From NCBI GenBank assembly GCA_937914895.1, contig CALGIL010000255.1, positions 1 through 20,052 of the forward strand: a stretch of 20,052 nt of DNA, read 5' to 3'. This document shows, in pieces, positions 1 through 6,238 of the stretch. How positions within the stretch are numbered: position 1 is the stretch's first letter; each line of letters opens with the position of its first letter. The position numbers and the translations under genes are program-made. This DNA comes from an uncultured Angelakisella sp. (GTDB taxonomy: Bacteria; Bacillota; Clostridia; Oscillospirales; Ruminococcaceae). The notes below the pieces were generated by a model. It saw nothing but the letters and a program-made list of their open reading frames with translations. It made no database searches and had not been told where the DNA came from.

Positions 1-71
1 CCCTGAAGCTGATGATTCTGTACGTGGTGGTTGCCATTGTGGGCGGCGCCATCGGTCTGCTGGTCCCCTAA
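1..71 (+). CDS. C-terminal end of a membrane protein, probably PTS mannose-family EIID (partial)
   Basis: Only the last 22 codons and the TAA stop are present, with the first complete codon at position 3. The residues form one hydrophobic helix rich in Val, Ile and Gly and end in GLLVP. Mannose-family EIID proteins end in a similar glycine-containing transmembrane helix, and an EIIC gene of that family follows, so EIID is the best guess. The usual order is EIIC before EIID, so this may instead be the end of a separate PTS operon or of another membrane protein. A strong terminator follows directly. The family call rests on one helix and on context. Confidence 0.4.
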   Translation, partial: LKLMILYVVVAIVGGAIGLLVP

Positions 72-103
72 AAAACCCCGGCGGCCCGCCGGAAAGCGAT
101 TGG

Positions 104-133
104 AAAGCCGGCCCCCTTGGGGGCCGGCTTTTT
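104..133 (+). terminator. Rho-independent terminator after the upstream PTS gene
   Basis: A 13-bp stem (AAAGCCGGCCCCC, TT, GGGGGCCGGCTTT) runs into a short T run. It lies 33 bp after the preceding stop codon and separates that gene from the EIIC gene and its promoter. Confidence 0.85.
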
Positions 134-156
134 CGGTCGGCGGCAGGCCCGGGCAA

Positions 157-185
157 TTGACAAATGGTGGGAAATAGAATAGACT
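157..185 (+). promoter_or_regulatory. Sigma-A-like promoter for the EIIC gene
   Basis: TTGACA at 157-162 is followed by a 17-bp spacer and TAGACT at 180-185, which matches the -10 consensus at four of six positions. The predicted transcription start near 191-193 falls inside the inverted repeat described next, which suggests repression. Confidence 0.5.
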
Positions 186-188
186 AAT

Positions 189-210
189 TATGTTATAACA
201 ATCTAACATA
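189..210. promoter_or_regulatory. Perfect inverted-repeat operator candidate upstream of EIIC
   Basis: TATGTTA at 189-195 and TAACATA at 204-210 are exact reverse complements separated by 8 bp. The site begins 4 bp downstream of the putative -10 and covers the expected transcription start, the classic place for a repressor. It does not resemble the AATGTCATGACATT sites upstream of the isomerase array, so a different regulator probably acts here. Confidence 0.5.
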
Positions 211-231
211 GCTACAATTGCGGAATGGGGT

Positions 232-1035
232 GTGGAGATGATTTTGAAGGCGGCGCTGATCGCCCTGTTCGGGTGGCTGTCCAGTACCGAATGTCCCTAC
301 GCGGGCACTTCCGGGTTTAAAAACGCCATCAGCGGGCCCATTGCCGGGGGCTTTATCAGCGGCATCATTTTGGGGGATGTGTCCAGCGGCGTCATTGTGG
401 GGTGCGCGGTGCAGACCATTTACCTTGCCACCCTGGTCATGGGCGGCGCCATGTCCGGGGATATGAACATCGTCTCCTACACCTGCATCCCCCTGGCGCT
501 GGTGGCCGGGGCCGACGTGGGCTTTGCCATGGCCCTGTCCGCCACCCTGGCCATTTTGGGGGCGGCGCTGTTTACTTTTTACGAGGGGTTTTGCTCCATT
601 TTTTACGCCATGGGTGACAGGGCCATTGAACGGGTGGATATTCCGGCCATGAAGCGTGCTTACATCCTCTGGCCCGCGGTGATTCATTTTCCCATCCGGT
701 TTGGCATCCCCTTTGTCACGGTGCTGCTGGGCGCCCAGTATGCCCAGTCGGTGCTGGACCTCATCCCGGAGCAGGCCCTGGTCATCGGACAGATTGTGGG
801 CGGGATGCTGCCCGCCGTGGGCATGGCCATTTTGCTGGCAAATTCCCTAAAGGACATCAAGCTGATGGTGTTTTACATTTTGGGGGTGATGGCGGTCAAG
901 TTTACCACCATCAACATTGTGGGGGTCGCGGTGCTGGGGGCCAGTCTGTCGGTGCTGTACTACATGTTCGCCCCGGACCGGCCCGCCGTGGGCAAGGCTC
1001 CGGACATCCCGGCCAGGGGAAACGACCCCGGCTGA
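232..1035 (+). CDS. PTS mannose/sorbose-family EIIC membrane component
   Basis: The 267-aa protein is a membrane permease subunit of a mannose-class phosphotransferase system, which imports a hexose or related sugar while phosphorylating it. It consists of hydrophobic Gly/Ala-rich helices. The ISGPIAGGFISGIILGD segment followed by an AVQTIYLA-type segment is typical of the EIIC (EII-Sor) family, and the length fits. The start is uncertain: GTG at 232 or ATG at 238, and neither has a strong Shine-Dalgarno sequence. No EIIA, EIIB or EIID gene lies immediately downstream, so the gene stands apart from its usual partners, which may be further upstream. A HAD phosphatase and a phosphomannose isomerase follow. 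Transport of mannose or a related hexose is therefore plausible but is inference. Confidence 0.85.
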   Translation: MEMILKAALIALFGWLSSTECPYAGTSGFKNAISGPIAGGFISGIILGDVSSGVIVGCAVQTIYLATLVMGGAMSGDMNIVSYTCIPLALVAGADVGFAMALSATLAILGAALFTFYEGFCSIFYAMGDRAIERVDIPAMKRAYILWPAVIHFPIRFGIPFVTVLLGAQYAQSVLDLIPEQALVIGQIVGGMLPAVGMAILLANSLKDIKLMVFYILGVMAVKFTTINIVGVAVLGASLSVLYYMFAPDRPAVGKAPDIPARGNDPG

Positions 1036-1038
1036 GCC

Positions 1039-1067
1039 TTGACACTCCGCCCAAAGTGGGATAGCAT
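1039..1067 (+). promoter_or_regulatory. Putative promoter for the HAD-manA pair
   Basis: TTGACA at 1039-1044, a 17-bp spacer and TAGCAT at 1062-1067 (four of six -10 matches). It starts just after the EIIC stop codon. Transcripts from it would carry the tandem repeats as a leader of roughly 190 nt. Confidence 0.45.
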
Positions 1068-1240
1068 AAAAATCCAAAGGCCGCCAGGGGCCGGTGCCAC
1101 GGTTTCAACGCGGCATCCCGTTCAGAACGGATTGGCATAAAAATTCAAAGGTCCGGCAGGGGCCGGTGCCATGGCTTCAACGCAGGACCCCGTTCAGAAC
1201 GGGGTGGAATAAAAGCTGAAAAAACCCGGCAGGGGCCGGG
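1064..1240. repeat. Imperfect ~72-bp tandem repeat, about 2.5 copies
   Basis: GCATAAAAATCCAAAGG starts at 1064 and a near copy starts at 1135. A more diverged third copy (GAATAAAAGCTGAAAAA) starts at 1207. TTCAGAACGG recurs at 1121 and 1193. Each full unit holds a CAGGGGCCGGTGCC segment and a small hairpin. In unit 2 the hairpin is CCCCGTTC, A, GAACGGGG at 1188-1204. The array fills most of the gap between the EIIC and HAD genes and has no convincing reading frame. A structured leader or an expanded repetitive element are both possible. Confidence 0.7.
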
Positions 1241-1269
1241 TACGCAAATATCATCATAACGGAGGACCC

Positions 1270-2136
1270 ATGATCAAACTGTTTGTAAGCGACATTGACG
1301 GCACGCTGCTGCCAAAGCCCCATCTGTACGACAAAAAGACGGGGGGCGTCAGCGGCGAGGACCTGGACGCCCTGTCGGATCTGAAGCGCTCCGGGGTGCG
1401 CCTGGGGCTGGCCACGGGGCGGCACCACACCTTTTTGTCCACCTTTGACAGGCACCCCAATCTGCTGCTGCCCACGGTGGGCTTTAACGGCGGCTATGCC
1501 TGGATGGACGGGCGGGTGCTGTACGACAACCCCTTTCCCAAGGAAGAGGTCCGCGCCATGATCCGGGACTTTCCCGAAATCATCCACGGCTTTATGGGCT
1601 GTACGGTGGAAAATACCTGGGTATACTACACCCTGGAGGACTGCCGCCGGTTTTACTTTCAGGGCAGGGCGGAGGGCCGCTGCGGCTTCGAGCGGATGTA
1701 TCCCCTCTCCCTGGAGGAGTATTTGGAGGACGCCACGGTGCCGCCCCTAAGCCACATCTTCATCAGCATCAGCCCGCCCCACACGGTGGAGCAGTACCGG
1801 GACATCCTAAATGCCCACTATGCGGGCACCGGCCTGCGGGCGGTCATCACCTCCCCCCGCTCGGTGGACTTTTTGCGGGACGGCGACAGCAAGGCCGCCG
1901 GCATCGGGATTTTGGCGGAGCGGATGGGGCTGTCCATGGAGGAGGTGGCCGTGGTGGGGGATTCCTACAACGACATCGAAATGTTCCGGGCCGCGGGCAG
2001 AAGCTTTTGCATGGCGGGCGCACCCGAAGAGGTCCGCCGCCACGCCCACCAGACCGTCCGCGGGGTGGCCCAGGCGGCCCGGGTGATTTTGGCGGAAAAC
2101 CGACAGGCTGCGGCCGGAAAAAAGAAGGAGGCATAA
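1270..2136 (+). CDS. HAD-superfamily (Cof-type, IIB) sugar-phosphatase-like hydrolase
   Basis: The 288-aa protein is probably a cytosolic phosphatase acting on sugar phosphates or similar small phosphoesters. Motif I is DIDGT (nucleophile Asp8, acid/base Asp10). Motif II is ATGR with Thr49. The motif III lysine is Lys208, and motif IV is GDSYND (Asp231, Asp235). The long segment between motifs II and III fits a C2b cap. Length is normal for Cof proteins. The ATG has a good GGAGGA ribosome binding site at 1261-1266. The manA start lies 2 bp past the stop, so the two are almost certainly co-transcribed and translationally coupled. This suggests the phosphatase acts on hexose phosphates or clears a toxic phosphosugar. 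Substrate specificity cannot be read from sequence in this family. Confidence 0.88.
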   Translation: MIKLFVSDIDGTLLPKPHLYDKKTGGVSGEDLDALSDLKRSGVRLGLATGRHHTFLSTFDRHPNLLLPTVGFNGGYAWMDGRVLYDNPFPKEEVRAMIRDFPEIIHGFMGCTVENTWVYYTLEDCRRFYFQGRAEGRCGFERMYPLSLEEYLEDATVPPLSHIFISISPPHTVEQYRDILNAHYAGTGLRAVITSPRSVDFLRDGDSKAAGIGILAERMGLSMEEVAVVGDSYNDIEMFRAAGRSFCMAGAPEEVRRHAHQTVRGVAQAARVILAENRQAAAGKKKEA

Positions 2137-2138
2137 GG

Positions 2139-3098
2139 ATGGAAATGATCAGACTGAACCCGGTGTTTAAGGATTACCTGTGGGGCGGCGTGCGCCTGCG
2201 GGAGCAGTACAACAAGGACTGCGCCTATGATAAGGTGGCCGAAAGCTGGGAGCTGGCCGTGCACAAGGACGGCACCAATACCGTGGGCTCCGGCCCCGAC
2301 GCCGGCATGCCCCTGGACCGGTACCTTAAAAAACAGGGGGACGCCTGCCTGGGCGCCCGGGCCGCCGCCTTTGACTTCTTTCCGGTGCTCATCAAGCTCA
2401 TCGACGCCAAGGACCCCCTGTCCATTCAGGTGCACCCCTCGGACGAGTACGCCCTGGCGCACGAGGGGGAGTACGGCAAAACGGAGGTCTGGTATATTGT
2501 GGACGCCGAACCCGGCTCCTTTTTGTACTTCGGCCTTAACCGCACCGTCACCCCGGAGGAATTTAAAAGGCGCATCCAGGACAACACCATCCTGGAAATC
2601 CTAAACAAGGTGGAGGTAAAGCCGGGGGAGATCTACTTCATCCCCTCGGGCACCATCCACGCCATCGGCGCCGGCATCCTCATCTGCGAAATCCAGCAGA
2701 ACTCCAACCTGACCTACCGGGTGTACGACTACGACCGCCGGGATAAGGACGGCAACCCCCGGGAGCTCCACGTGGAAAAGGCCCTAAAGGTGGCCAGCAT
2801 GGAAAAGCTGGACCTGGCCCCCCAGGGAGCCAGAAGCGCCGGAGCCCAGGGCGGCATTAAGACCCCCATTGCCGACTGCAAATACTTTGCCAGCACCCAC
2901 TACACGGTGGGGGAGAAATGCGACCTGACCGCCGACCCGGGCAGCTTTACCCACCTGCTGTTTTTGGACGGCGCGGGCAGCGTCCGGTATGACGGCGCCA
3001 GCCTGGACTTTCAAAAAGGCGACAGCTTCCTGGTCCCCGCGGGGACAGGAGCCATCGCCGTTAAGGGCCGGTGCCAGTTTGTGGCTACAACGGTCTGA
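2139..3098 (+). CDS. manA: Class I mannose-6-phosphate isomerase (short Bacillus-type ManA)
   Basis: The 319-aa zinc cupin enzyme interconverts mannose 6-phosphate and fructose 6-phosphate in the cytosol. Metal ligands are visible as SIQVHP (Gln97, His99), KTEVWYI (Glu116) and SGTIHAIG (His174). The family motifs YLWGG, AESWELAVH and TYRVYDYDR (Arg194) are intact, and the length matches Bacillus-type ManA. I chose ATG 2139 over upstream in-frame starts because AAGAAGGAGG lies just ahead and it follows the HAD stop by 2 bp. The last 14 bp overlap the convergent GntR gene. It is the most canonical of the seven PMI-type proteins here and so probably the housekeeping or PTS-linked isomerase. Confidence 0.93.
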   Translation: MEMIRLNPVFKDYLWGGVRLREQYNKDCAYDKVAESWELAVHKDGTNTVGSGPDAGMPLDRYLKKQGDACLGARAAAFDFFPVLIKLIDAKDPLSIQVHPSDEYALAHEGEYGKTEVWYIVDAEPGSFLYFGLNRTVTPEEFKRRIQDNTILEILNKVEVKPGEIYFIPSGTIHAIGAGILICEIQQNSNLTYRVYDYDRRDKDGNPRELHVEKALKVASMEKLDLAPQGARSAGAQGGIKTPIADCKYFASTHYTVGEKCDLTADPGSFTHLLFLDGAGSVRYDGASLDFQKGDSFLVPAGTGAIAVKGRCQFVATTV

Positions 3099-3858
3099 GG
3101 GCGCTTAGGTTATCCCGCACCCCGCCCTCAAACTCCTCCCGGGTGCTGATGACCTCAAAGCACAGCCCCTGATAGGGGAGGATTACCGCGATGGAGTATT
3201 CCACCGGAAGGCTTTCGGCCAGGGCCAGCTCCTTTACGATCCACACCGTGGACCCCGTGGGGATGCCCAGCAGCCTGGAGGCCTTCCGGTCGCTGCTGCC
3301 CACCTCCATGCGCTGATGGACCTCGGTGATGCAGTAGCCGGCCTTGTCTATGTACTTATACAGGCCCGCCGTAACCTCATCCTGGTCCTGGGGCATGGTG
3401 GGAAAAAGGCGCGCCGGCGCATAGGACCGGGAGAAGGCCAGGGGCTTTTTGTCCACCCAGCGCAGGCGGTCCAGCACATAGACCGGGTCCCCCGCCGCAA
3501 GCTCCAGGCGTTCGGCAATGGCGGCGTCGGCCGGCTGGGTGCCAAAGGCCACCCGGGTGCACGTGCCTCCCACATGCCCGGCGTTCAGGCTCATGTTGAT
3601 GCGGCCCGTGGCGGTGGGCATGGGGCGGGCGGCCACAAAGGTGCCCACGCCCTTGTGCCGCTCCAGCACCCCCTCGTTGACCAGCTCGCCAATGGCCTGG
3701 CGGACGGTGGTACGGCTGAGCCCAAACTCCTCCATCATCTCAAATTCCGAGGCGATGGGCTCCCCCTTGGGGTAGATCCCCTGGTCGATGCGCTCCAGCA
3801 GAAGCTGCTTCAGCTGGTAGTACAGGGGAATGGGAATGGCTTTATCAATGCTTGTCAT
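3085..3858 (-). CDS. GntR-family (HutC subfamily, UTRA domain) transcriptional regulator
   Basis: The 257-aa protein should be a ligand-controlled DNA-binding repressor. Residues 10-76 form the GntR winged helix: PLYYQLKQLL, a helix-turn-helix around SEFEMMEEFGLSRTTVRQAI, and a GVLERHKGVGTFV wing. Residues from about 95 to 245 match a UTRA effector domain, which in this subfamily usually binds phosphosugars or other small metabolites. Its 3' end overlaps manA by 14 bp tail to tail. Its place between manA and the isomerase array, and the absence of any other sugar-type regulator in the window, make it the leading candidate for the AATGTCATGACATT operators near 5864 and 6193. That link is inference. 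Confidence 0.9.
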   Translation of the reverse strand: MTSIDKAIPIPLYYQLKQLLLERIDQGIYPKGEPIASEFEMMEEFGLSRTTVRQAIGELVNEGVLERHKGVGTFVAARPMPTATGRINMSLNAGHVGGTCTRVAFGTQPADAAIAERLELAAGDPVYVLDRLRWVDKKPLAFSRSYAPARLFPTMPQDQDEVTAGLYKYIDKAGYCITEVHQRMEVGSSDRKASRLLGIPTGSTVWIVKELALAESLPVEYSIAVILPYQGLCFEVISTREEFEGGVRDNLSALRPL

Positions 3859-3913
3859 AATCTTCTGGACCCCTTCTTAAAAGTCTGGTATAATAGCCTT
3901 ACCTACTTTGGCT

Positions 3914-3959
3914 TGGGGCTTTGCCCCAGGCCCCACCGGTTTTTTTGAAAAAAAGCCGG
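3914..3959. repeat. Two adjacent palindromes between gntR and the M28-like gene
   Basis: TGGGGC, TTT, GCCCCA (3914-3928) is a perfect short hairpin. CCGG followed by T7, G, A7, G and CCGG (3936-3959) is a second near-palindrome with one bulged G. They lie between divergent genes, so a terminator role is unlikely. They may belong to a small dispersed repeat. Confidence 0.45.
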
Positions 3960-3975
3960 GCAAAAAACCTATAAT
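3945..3975 (+). promoter_or_regulatory. Putative promoter for the M28-like membrane protein gene
   Basis: A consensus TATAAT at 3970-3975 is preceded by TTGAAA at 3945-3950 with a 19-bp spacer, longer than ideal. The gene's ATG is 48 bp downstream. A TTGACA at 3996-4001 has no -10 at a usable distance and is not counted. Confidence 0.4.
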
Positions 3976-4022
3976 GACAAAAAGCGCGGGGCGCTTTGAC
4001 AATCTTTTTATCGAGGTGCAAC

Positions 4023-4997
4023 ATGAAAGAGCTGAAGGACAACTTTGTGTTCCTCTGCACATCCGCCGCCAAGCGCAGAAGCCCGCGGCAAAAGGGGCGG
4101 TTCCTCAATTACCTTACCACCGAGTTTACAAAGGCGCTGCTGCCCTGCCGCATCGAGCAGAAAACCGAGCAGAGCGGCGGCCTTGCGGGCAAGGTGATGG
4201 GCGGCATTACCACCTCGAACCTCATTGTGGGGGACATCAAAAAAGCAAAGAAGATTCTGGTGGCGGGGTACGACACCCCGGAGCGGGCCATTTTTAACCT
4301 GAAGTACTATCCCTTTTCCGTGGATAAAAACCGCGGCCAGGAAAAGAAGAACCTCATCCTGAAAAATGTCATTTCCTTTGTGGTCATGGGCCTTAGCGCG
4401 GCGGCCATCGTGCTCACCTGGGGCCGAAGCTGGCCGGTGCGCATTGCGGTGATGGTTTTGGCGGCGCTGGCCAACTACCTGGCCTTTGAGCGTCTGATGC
4501 GGTGGGCCAACTGGTACAACTTTAATAAAAACAGCGGCGCCGTGGCGGTCCTTTGGCAGATGCTTGACACCGTGGGCATCCTGGACGGCAAGGTGGCTTA
4601 TGTTTTCTGCGACGAGGCGGCCAACTCCTACCTGGGGTACCGGCACCTGCAGGCGTACCTGGAGGAAAAAAACCGCAACGCCGAGGTCATTCTGCTGGAC
4701 TGCGTGGCCTGGGGGGAGGGGATGTATGTGGGCGCCGGCCCCAAGGCCCGGGAGCATCAGCAGGCCCTGGCCCAGCAGCAGGCGGGAGAACTGAAGCTGG
4801 AGCCGGTGGCGCTGGAGGGGGACGCCTTGGAACAGTCGCCCCTCTCCCTTTTCCCCAAGGCCATGATGATTACCTGCGGCAGCAGGGTGGGGGACGACGT
4901 GGTGGTATACGGCACCCGCACCGGCAAGGACAGCAACTGCGACCTGCAGCAGCTGGAGGACCTGACCGAGACCTTGGTCCGGTACTGCCAGGCCTGA
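4023..4997 (+). CDS. Membrane protein with a degenerate M28-peptidase-like fold
   Basis: The 324-aa protein has no certain family name. ATG 4023 is chosen because GAGGTG sits 4 bp upstream; an in-frame TTG at 3996 lacks one. Two hydrophobic helices lie near residues 115-133 and 139-156. The flanking parts follow the M28 metallopeptidase order: ILVAGYDT (78-85) for the usual AHxD strand, NKNSGAVAVL (168-177) for DNxSG, VFCDEAANSYLGYRHL for the GxEExGLxGS region, VILLDC for NLDM, and a closing VYGTRTG helix region. Most metal ligands are replaced: His to Gly, Asp to Asn, Glu-Glu to Asp-Glu, and the last His to Thr. It is therefore probably not an active peptidase. The M28 link is my own motif reading and needs a profile or structure test. 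Confidence 0.6.
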   Translation: MKELKDNFVFLCTSAAKRRSPRQKGRFLNYLTTEFTKALLPCRIEQKTEQSGGLAGKVMGGITTSNLIVGDIKKAKKILVAGYDTPERAIFNLKYYPFSVDKNRGQEKKNLILKNVISFVVMGLSAAAIVLTWGRSWPVRIAVMVLAALANYLAFERLMRWANWYNFNKNSGAVAVLWQMLDTVGILDGKVAYVFCDEAANSYLGYRHLQAYLEEKNRNAEVILLDCVAWGEGMYVGAGPKAREHQQALAQQQAGELKLEPVALEGDALEQSPLSLFPKAMMITCGSRVGDDVVVYGTRTGKDSNCDLQQLEDLTETLVRYCQA

Positions 4998-5034
4998 ACC
5001 CCGCAGACAAAATAACGCCCCACAACGTGGGCAA

Positions 5035-5062
5035 GCCCGGGACCTTAGCCCCGGGCCTTTTT
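5035..5062 (+). terminator. Terminator of the M28-like gene, overlapping the deoC 3' end
   Basis: GCCCGGG (5035-5041) pairs with CCCGGGC (5050-5056), followed by C and T5 on the plus strand. The right arm and T run lie inside the final codons of convergent deoC, so one sequence serves both. A second weaker stem, GCCCCACAACGTGGGC (5017-5032), sits beside it and may help stop transcripts coming from deoC. Confidence 0.65.
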
Positions 5063-5737
5063 GTATTCCTCCAAAATCTGCAGGGCGCTGCTGGTTCCAA
5101 TGCGCTCGGCCCCCGCGTCGATCATGGCTTTGCACGCAGCCCAGTCCCGGATGCCCCCCGCGGCCTTTACCTTGACGGCGCCGCCCACCGTCTCCTTCAT
5201 CAAACGGACGTCCTCCACGGTGGCGCCCCCGGTGCCCATGCCGGTGCTGGTCTTGATAAAGTCGGGCTCCACGTCCCTTGCAATTTCGGCCAGCCTTACA
5301 ATTTCCTCCTTGGTCAGATAGCAGTTTTCGAAGATGACCTTGGACAAAACGCCGGCCCGGCGGCATACCCGGACAATGGATTCCATCTCCTCCCGGAGAT
5401 AGTCCCACCTGCCGTCCCGCAAAGCGCCGATATTGATGACATAGTCGATTTCATCCGCACCGTTTTGGATGGCGTTTTCGGTTTCGAACACCTTGGCCTC
5501 AATGGTGGTCTGCCCCAGGGGAAAGGCGATGGCGGCGCCCACATGGACCCCGCTGCCGGCCAGCAGGTCCTTGCACAGGGCGGTGGGCCCCGAGTTGACG
5601 GCCACCATGGCAAAGTGGTGCTCGGCGGCCTCGCTGCACAGCTTTTTAAAATCGGCCCCGGTGGCAAAGGCCTTCAGCAGGGTGTGGTCAAACAGTCCGC
5701 ACAGCTCCTGCCGGGTAATGGTGTCGGAACGAAGCAT
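5045..5737 (-). CDS. deoC: Deoxyribose-phosphate aldolase
   Basis: The 230-aa class I aldolase cleaves 2-deoxyribose 5-phosphate to glyceraldehyde 3-phosphate and acetaldehyde in deoxynucleoside catabolism. The Schiff-base lysine is Lys162 in FIKTSTG, and the proton-relay lysine is Lys191 in VKAAGGIR. The active-site Asp is in the DEIDYV segment (Asp98). Length is typical. The start has GGGAGG upstream at modest spacing. It is monocistronic here and diverges from the isomerase array, so the 500-bp gap between them holds promoters for both. Nothing shows that it works with the array, although an aldolase beside sugar isomerases is suggestive. Confidence 0.95.
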   Translation of the reverse strand: MLRSDTITRQELCGLFDHTLLKAFATGADFKKLCSEAAEHHFAMVAVNSGPTALCKDLLAGSGVHVGAAIAFPLGQTTIEAKVFETENAIQNGADEIDYVINIGALRDGRWDYLREEMESIVRVCRRAGVLSKVIFENCYLTKEEIVRLAEIARDVEPDFIKTSTGMGTGGATVEDVRLMKETVGGAVKVKAAGGIRDWAACKAMIDAGAERIGTSSALQILEEYKKARG

Positions 5738-5778
5738 CTTTTGCAGCCTCCCTCAAGTTTCTACATGTTCTACCCTTT

Positions 5779-5784
5779 ATTATA
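5779..5784 (-). promoter_or_regulatory. -10 element of the likely deoC promoter
   Basis: The minus strand reads TATAAT here, 42 bp upstream of the deoC ATG. No good -35 hexamer is visible at 16-18 bp. The direct repeat TTCTAC (5759-5764 and 5768-5773) lies just downstream near the expected transcription start. Confidence 0.4.
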
Positions 5785-5831
5785 CGAAAAAACTTAACAA
5801 AAGAAAAGCGGCAAAATGGCTTAAGATTTGG

Positions 5832-5877
5832 TTGACGGATTGGTAAAAATCGTATATCATCATAATGTCACGACATC
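5832..5877 (+). promoter_or_regulatory. Distal promoter-operator module of the isomerase array
   Basis: TTGACG (5832-5837), a 17-bp spacer, TATCAT (5855-5860), three bases, then AATGTCACGACATC (5864-5877). The last element contains the inverted repeat ATGTC, 2 bp, GACAT. Position, spacing and sequence repeat those of the proximal module 329 bp downstream. An operator over the transcription start implies repression. Confidence 0.65.
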
Positions 5878-5880
5878 GTG

Positions 5881-6160
5881 CCGGGGGCCTCTGCCTCAAG
5901 CGGAAATCCGCCATGGACCTTTGGGCGGACGCCCGCCGCGGTTCCAATCACAGCGGACGCCCCGCCGGCACCGTCCGGGAGTGCGGTCCGGGGGCCGCAT
6001 CCGTATGGCCGGCGGCACGGACAGGCCTGCCGCGGCCCGGCGACGCCGGGAACAAAACAGCCCCGCCGCCCAGGGCCGTCCGGCTGCGGGCGGGGGGACA
6101 AAATTGGAAAAAGTGTGTAAATTCCCGCGAAAAAACCCCTATCTATGGGCAAAGATTCAA
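5881..6160. other. GC-rich stretch between the two array promoters, no supported gene
   Basis: These 280 bases would be the leader of transcripts from the distal promoter. An open frame runs from ATG 5865 or 5913 to about 6164, but it has no ribosome binding site, its first ATG lies in the operator, and its Arg/Gly/Pro/Trp-rich product resembles nothing I know. Short inverted repeats are visible, such as GCGGA, AA, TCCGC near 5900. I recognise no riboswitch or known RNA. Confidence 0.5.
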
Positions 6161-6206
6161 TTGACATTTGGGGCAAGTTCAAGTATGATTATAATGTCAT
6201 GACATT
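6161..6206 (+). promoter_or_regulatory. Proximal promoter-operator module of the isomerase array
   Basis: TTGACA (6161-6166), a 17-bp spacer, TATGAT (6184-6189), three bases, then the perfect 14-bp palindrome AATGTCATGACATT (6193-6206). An extra half-site, AATGTCA, lies at 6212-6218. The palindrome covers the expected start of transcription and lies 32 bp ahead of the first gene. The symmetry and position fit a GntR-type or similar dimeric repressor. Confidence 0.75.
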
Positions 6207-6238
6207 CTAGCAATGTCAGAGAAAAGGGAGGTACCTTT

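Noticed and set aside
1064..1240. CRISPR-like array
   Set aside because: The repeated units are tandem copies of about 72 bp without unique spacers, and no cas genes are present.
2007..2138. Longer ManA start upstream of 2139
   Set aside because: It would add a Pro/Arg/Gly-rich tail overlapping the HAD gene and lacks a ribosome binding site. The ATG at 2139 follows AAGGAGG and gives a normal ManA N-terminus.
3996..4022. TTG start and TTGACA promoter just before the M28-like gene
   Set aside because: No ribosome binding site precedes the TTG, and no -10 box lies at a workable distance from the TTGACA. ATG 4023 with GAGGTG is better.
5865..6164. Possible 99-aa protein in the array leader
   Set aside because: The ATG lies inside the operator, there is no ribosome binding site, and the Arg/Gly/Pro-rich product looks like translated GC-rich noise.
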